From NCBI GenBank assembly GCA_029907285.1, contig JARYMD010000160.1, positions 1 through 9,384 on the forward strand: 9,384 nt of DNA, in the 5' to 3' direction. Below, one piece after another: positions 5,958-9,384 of this stretch. Both the position numbers and the translations under genes were made by a program. Position 1 is the stretch's first letter. Every line of letters begins with the position of its first letter. The stretch comes from Verrucomicrobiota bacterium (GTDB lineage Bacteria > Verrucomicrobiota > Verrucomicrobiia > Limisphaerales > J093). Below the pieces are notes generated by a model that was not told where the DNA came from, made no database searches, and worked only from the letters and a program-made list of their open reading frames with translations.

Positions 5958-6374
5958 ATGAAAGTGCAACTAGTCAAGACATGGGCAGCAAGCATCGAAG
6001 ACAAACCGGGAGCTTTGGGGGAGAAACTGGACAAACTCGCAGCCGCAGGTGTCAACCTCGAGTTCGTATTGGCACGGCGCGCACCTGATGCACCAGGGAC
6101 TGCGGTCGCTTTTGTCAGCCCGATCAAAGGCGCCAAACAAATCCGCGCAGCGCAAGAAGCCGGATTCTCAGAGACCCAAAACCTGTTCGCAGTGCGCGTC
6201 GATGCCACAGATCGTCCGGGTCTGGGCGCAAAGATCACAAAGGCGCTCGCTGCTGAAGGGCTCAATTTGCGCGGGTTGTCAGCGGTTGCTATTGGGCGAA
6301 GCTGCGCGTGTTACGTGGCTTTGGACACGGCAGCCGACGCAGCGAAAACCGCAAAGGTCTTGCGCCGCATTTGA
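5958..6374 (+). CDS. Tandem ACT-domain protein, probable amino-acid-binding regulator
   Basis: This 138-residue soluble protein consists of two ACT domains and nothing else. ACT 1 spans about residues 4-68 with DKPGAL at 15-20, and ACT 2 about 76-138 with DRPGLG at 85-90. In each, the D-x-P-G turn leads into an amphipathic helix and then GVNLEFV or GLNLRGL, the usual start of the second ACT strand. Known ACT domains bind amino acids at domain interfaces and regulate metabolic enzymes. With no catalytic or DNA-binding domain, this protein probably senses a small ligand and acts on a partner, which cannot be named. There is no signal peptide, so it should be cytoplasmic. The start at 5958 has a strong Shine-Dalgarno and begins directly at the first ACT strand. 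The gene has a 428-bp hairpin-rich upstream region and ends 32 bp from the convergent permease gene. Confidence 0.88.
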   Translation: MKVQLVKTWAASIEDKPGALGEKLDKLAAAGVNLEFVLARRAPDAPGTAVAFVSPIKGAKQIRAAQEAGFSETQNLFAVRVDATDRPGLGAKITKALAAEGLNLRGLSAVAIGRSCACYVALDTAADAAKTAKVLRRI

Positions 6375-6406
6375 CGCGACTGACAACTGCGTTAACGAGG
6401 ACAGAA

Positions 6407-9384
6407 TCATTCGTTGCGCAACGCTTCGCGAAGGTTCTGGCGAAGCGAGACAGCAGTCGCTGCGCACGTCCAAAGAAGCCCATTGAGTGCGACGGCCAAC
6501 AGGACAAGGGCGAGTGTTCCTGTTGGGATGTGGCTGTGTCTTGCAAATGCCGCAGGCACCACCGCCAGCGCGGCTGCGAACACTCCGGCACACAAACCGG
6601 CGATAAGCAATGCCGCATGCTCCCCCATGAGAATCCGATAAAGCACTGACTTGCGCCAGCCGACAGCCATCAGCAGCCCAAGCTCAGCCCGGCGCTCGAA
6701 CACATTCCGCAAAACCACAATTCCAAGCCCCACGCTGCCGAGCACAATCCCGAGCCCGCCCAGCGCCTGAAAGGTGCCCAGGTAAGTATTCTGTACTGCG
6801 TTGAAGGCGGCCAGGCGTTCGACGGCCGATGTCAGTTCGAGGCCCGCATCCTCGAGTTTGCGCGCCAACTCTGCTGCAACTTCGGTTTGCCTCTGAGCGG
6901 GAGCATCGATTAGGAAAAACCTATACCCGGCAGTGTCCGGAAAAAGCTTCAAGAACTCGTCCTCGGACACAATCAAAGTCCCCTGCAGGATTGAGTTTGC
7001 CACTCCCGCAACGAGCCGGAGTTTGACAGTGCGCCCTTGTTCGTCCGTGTAGTCGATCGTATCGCCGACCTTTTTGCCAAGCGCCCATGTAATTGATGCA
7101 AGGTCGCCGATTGCGGGGACCTCGTCTTTCGCGATGCCGGCAACATCGCGGTTGAGGAGTGTCCACGGCCTTTCTCTGGGCAGTCCGCGGGCGACTTTTG
7201 CGAAAGCAAACGCCTGTCGTTTGTCCAACAAATCCGGCTGCACACCGAGCAAGCGTGGCTGGGTCGGGCGCGCCAGGTTCAAGCAGCTTGCCTCGTCACC
7301 GTCTTTTACCCTGAAAGGAACTACGGAAACACCGGCGAGCGCCCGTGAGTCAAGACCATAGACCTGCCGTCCCTGCTCAGCGTCAAGATCGTGCAGGATG
7401 GGGTGAGTAGATTCGCCAACCAGGGCAAATCCTCCGGTTCCAGAGGCGCGCTTGCCGGCTTCTGGGACGGCCTCGAGCCGAAACACTCCGATCGAAGCGA
7501 CTATAAAACAACCGCATGCGAGCATCCCGATTACAGCCATGCTGCGTCTCCGCTTCCGGGCGAGGTTGCGATACCCGAGCATCCACAAGCTCAGGCGAGT
7601 CTCTGGTTTGGTTTGGTCTGGATGTGAAAGAGCGGCTGCGAGTATTGCCATAAACCCGGCCAACGCCAGTGCCCCGCCGGAGAAGAAAAGCCCAGCCTGC
7701 GCCATATCCGGCCATGCAAGTGAAATGATGGAAGTTGCGATTGCACAGAGCAGGCAAACCGTTCCCGTGATCATCAGCAGGCGCCGTCGATTGCGAGTGG
7801 TTGCAACAGTCTCCTCCGACCATTCCAGCTCCGGGCCGCGCGACATCAACACGTGCACTGGCTGGCGAGTGTGCCTGCGCAGAGCCAGCCAAAACGTTCC
7901 CCAGCAAACCACCACTGCACACGCAGCACCAAGCAACATTGTTTGTGTTTCAGCGTAATAAACAACTGCTGTTCCGCCGACCGCATTCTGCCAGATGGTT
8001 GTCAGGCCCGTCAGCATTGCGCGCGCGTAGAAAGGCCCTGCCACCAAGCCGATTGCCGCTCCCGCGAGCGCAATCAACCCTGTTTCGCCGATCATGATGC
8101 GCCGGATTTGCCCGGGTCTGAAGCCGACAGCCAACAGTGTGCCTGTCTCGGCCGCACGCCGTTCCAAGCCGAACTGCAACAGCAGGGACATCAGGATCAG
8201 AGCAGCAGCAATTATGAAAACGCTGAAGCCAAGAAATAGCTGGCCGAAATCCTGTGTCGGCGCGCTCGCTGAAAGCGATTCGGCCCGCACGGGCTCGAAG
8301 CGCAGCCCCAGTTCTTCAGGTGCGACATTCTGTTTCACCAATCCAGTGATGCTCATCAACAGTGCGGAAGAGGACCGGGCAGTAGCGAATTGATTTGTGG
8401 CCAGGATGCCTCCTTGTGGGTCTTGGTAATGGTAATAACGGATCGCCGTCAGGTTTCCGTACCGGTTGCTCCATATTCTCTGGCCGGCAGCGAGAGTTAG
8501 GAATGCTTTCGGTGTGCCGCGATAATCGCGCCAATACTGTTCGTCTTTTGGGCGAATGCGGTTCATCTGGATTGGCAGTCCTGTGTCCCAATCCCTGCAG
8601 TTTTCGGCTTTCGCAATTCCGGGGAAATCCGGCATGAGATTGCGGTCGAACAAGGGGTCGCTGAGCGGCAGAATGGCTCGGACGCGGAAGTTGGCGGATT
8701 GCTCTTCAAGATTCCGCAGCCGACCCATGACATAGTACTTCAGGGTGAGGTTGTCTCCGGGTTTGGCTGCGATATCTTCAGCGAGCCAATCACTGATAAT
8801 GATCTCGTCATCCTTCAGGTCTTCCGGGACGATCGGTTTGTTGGCGGCGGTGACCATTGAATACGGTGTGAATCTGTCGCCGCAGCGGATTTCGTTGACA
8901 AAATAGGTCAGCACTCCTGCTGTGGTTGGCTGTCCGGCCGGCGTTCCATGACTCGGGGCCAACGCCCCGCCGTCTTGTTGGTCGTAGAAAGCGCGAACAA
9001 TAGCGGGTTCGAGGAACACCCGTGGCGAGCGCAGCTCGACGTATGAATCGGCCATGACCGGTTGGAGTTGCAGGTCTTCCAACGTCCAGCGCTGTGCCAG
9101 AGCCAGCCGCGCCACTTCAGCCAGCGGCTGTGGAAGAACGCGGACCATGCCGGTGCTTGTCATCGTATAGACAGGCGACGCGGGAGCTGTTCCACCTTCA
9201 CGGAGAAGGAGGACGTTCGCCGAGTTGGGCGTATCGAGCCACACTGACCATGCTGCCAATTGCACGAACGCGTTCAGCGGCTGGCCCTGTTGCGACACCA
9301 ACCCAAACCGCCCGAACGCGTCGTCGCCAATGAACCCTCTGACGCGCAATCGCCGTCCAACGCTGGTGCGTTCTTCCGGCGCAA
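6407..9384 (-). CDS. FtsX/MacB-family ABC transporter permease, duplicated architecture, N-terminus outside window
   Basis: At least 991 residues are visible, and the frame is open to the window edge, so the start lies beyond 9384. TTG at 9347-9349 is an internal codon and not a credible start; it is residue 1 for numbering here. A large extracytoplasmic MacB-PCD-like domain (to about 368) is followed by FtsX repeat 1 (about 370-495, three membrane segments), two more segments (about 525-546 and 552-574), another segment (605-625), a second extracytoplasmic domain (626-855) and FtsX repeat 2 (about 860-970, three segments). With one unseen N-terminal segment this gives the ten-segment YbbP/COG3127-like layout. 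The repeats are clearly paralogous: ERRAAETGTLLAVGF and ERRAELGLLMAVGW each lead into an R-I-(M/L)-(I/M)-GE helix. Such permeases work with a separate ATPase in lipid, lipoprotein or peptide export; none is in the window, so it may lie further right. The substrate is unknown. Confidence 0.88.
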   Translation of the reverse strand, partial: APEERTSVGRRLRVRGFIGDDAFGRFGLVSQQGQPLNAFVQLAAWSVWLDTPNSANVLLLREGGTAPASPVYTMTSTGMVRVLPQPLAEVARLALAQRWTLEDLQLQPVMADSYVELRSPRVFLEPAIVRAFYDQQDGGALAPSHGTPAGQPTTAGVLTYFVNEIRCGDRFTPYSMVTAANKPIVPEDLKDDEIIISDWLAEDIAAKPGDNLTLKYYVMGRLRNLEEQSANFRVRAILPLSDPLFDRNLMPDFPGIAKAENCRDWDTGLPIQMNRIRPKDEQYWRDYRGTPKAFLTLAAGQRIWSNRYGNLTAIRYYHYQDPQGGILATNQFATARSSSALLMSITGLVKQNVAPEELGLRFEPVRAESLSASAPTQDFGQLFLGFSVFIIAAALILMSLLLQFGLERRAAETGTLLAVGFRPGQIRRIMIGETGLIALAGAAIGLVAGPFYARAMLTGLTTIWQNAVGGTAVVYYAETQTMLLGAACAVVVCWGTFWLALRRHTRQPVHVLMSRGPELEWSEETVATTRNRRRLLMITGTVCLLCAIATSIISLAWPDMAQAGLFFSGGALALAGFMAILAAALSHPDQTKPETRLSLWMLGYRNLARKRRRSMAVIGMLACGCFIVASIGVFRLEAVPEAGKRASGTGGFALVGESTHPILHDLDAEQGRQVYGLDSRALAGVSVVPFRVKDGDEASCLNLARPTQPRLLGVQPDLLDKRQAFAFAKVARGLPRERPWTLLNRDVAGIAKDEVPAIGDLASITWALGKKVGDTIDYTDEQGRTVKLRLVAGVANSILQGTLIVSEDEFLKLFPDTAGYRFFLIDAPAQRQTEVAAELARKLEDAGLELTSAVERLAAFNAVQNTYLGTFQALGGLGIVLGSVGLGIVVLRNVFERRAELGLLMAVGWRKSVLYRILMGEHAALLIAGLCAGVFAAALAVVPAAFARHSHIPTGTLALVLLAVALNGLLWTCAATAVSLRQNLREALRNE

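Noticed and set aside
6375..6406. Bidirectional terminator between the convergent ACT and permease genes
   Set aside because: Only a 4-bp ACGC/GCGT dyad with an 11-base loop is visible (beginning in the ACT stop region), with no T-runs on either side.
1..9384. CRISPR array, tRNA, rRNA or complete insertion sequence
   Set aside because: No regularly spaced repeats, tRNA cloverleaf, rRNA-like stretch or paired transposon ends around a full transposase gene were seen on either strand.

Overview
The window looks like chromosomal DNA of a free-living, GC-rich bacterium, most plausibly Verrucomicrobiota (Limisphaerales/Pedosphaerales-like) or a close Planctomycetes-Verrucomicrobia relative. This is inferred from gene content: a Tat-exported Gfo/Idh/MocA oxidoreductase, a large secreted LacZ-type GH2 enzyme, a giant duplicated FtsX/MacB-type permease of a kind I associate with this superphylum, a tandem ACT-domain protein and a RAYT-type transposase tail. 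No rRNA, tRNA, CRISPR array or complete mobile element was seen.

Layout, left to right. (1) 1-138 is the 3' end of a rightward gene for a REP-associated (Y1/IS200-like) transposase. (2) 139-670 has no convincing gene. It is strongly G-over-C skewed on the top strand and holds a GGAG-plus-hairpin element, a recurring GGCTTGG heptamer and a 9-bp dyad containing GTGACAGACAC, all compatible with REP-type debris. (3) 671-1963, leftward, is a Tat-signal Gfo/Idh/MocA oxidoreductase. (4) 1964-2283 is a divergent regulatory region with two inverted repeats that could be operators. (5) 2284-5529, rightward, is a secreted GH2 beta-galactosidase-like enzyme whose key catalytic residues are intact. (6) 5530-5957 is a 428-bp non-coding stretch with several hairpins, including a GC-rich one that buries a Shine-Dalgarno-like sequence. 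(7) 5958-6374, rightward, is a small protein of two ACT domains with a strong ribosome binding site. (8) 6407-9384, leftward and cut by the right edge, is a duplicated FtsX-family ABC permease that converges on the ACT gene.

How the genes work together: the oxidoreductase and the GH2 enzyme are divergent, both carry export signals and both fit sugar handling outside the cytoplasm, so they may be co-regulated from the shared 320-bp region. No SusC/SusD, sulfatase, sugar transporter or regulator gene lies in the window, so this is not a full polysaccharide-utilisation locus as seen here. The ACT protein and the permease look unrelated to that pair. No clear new multi-gene system was found. The most unexplained material is the structured leader before the ACT gene and the repeat-like debris behind the transposase tail.
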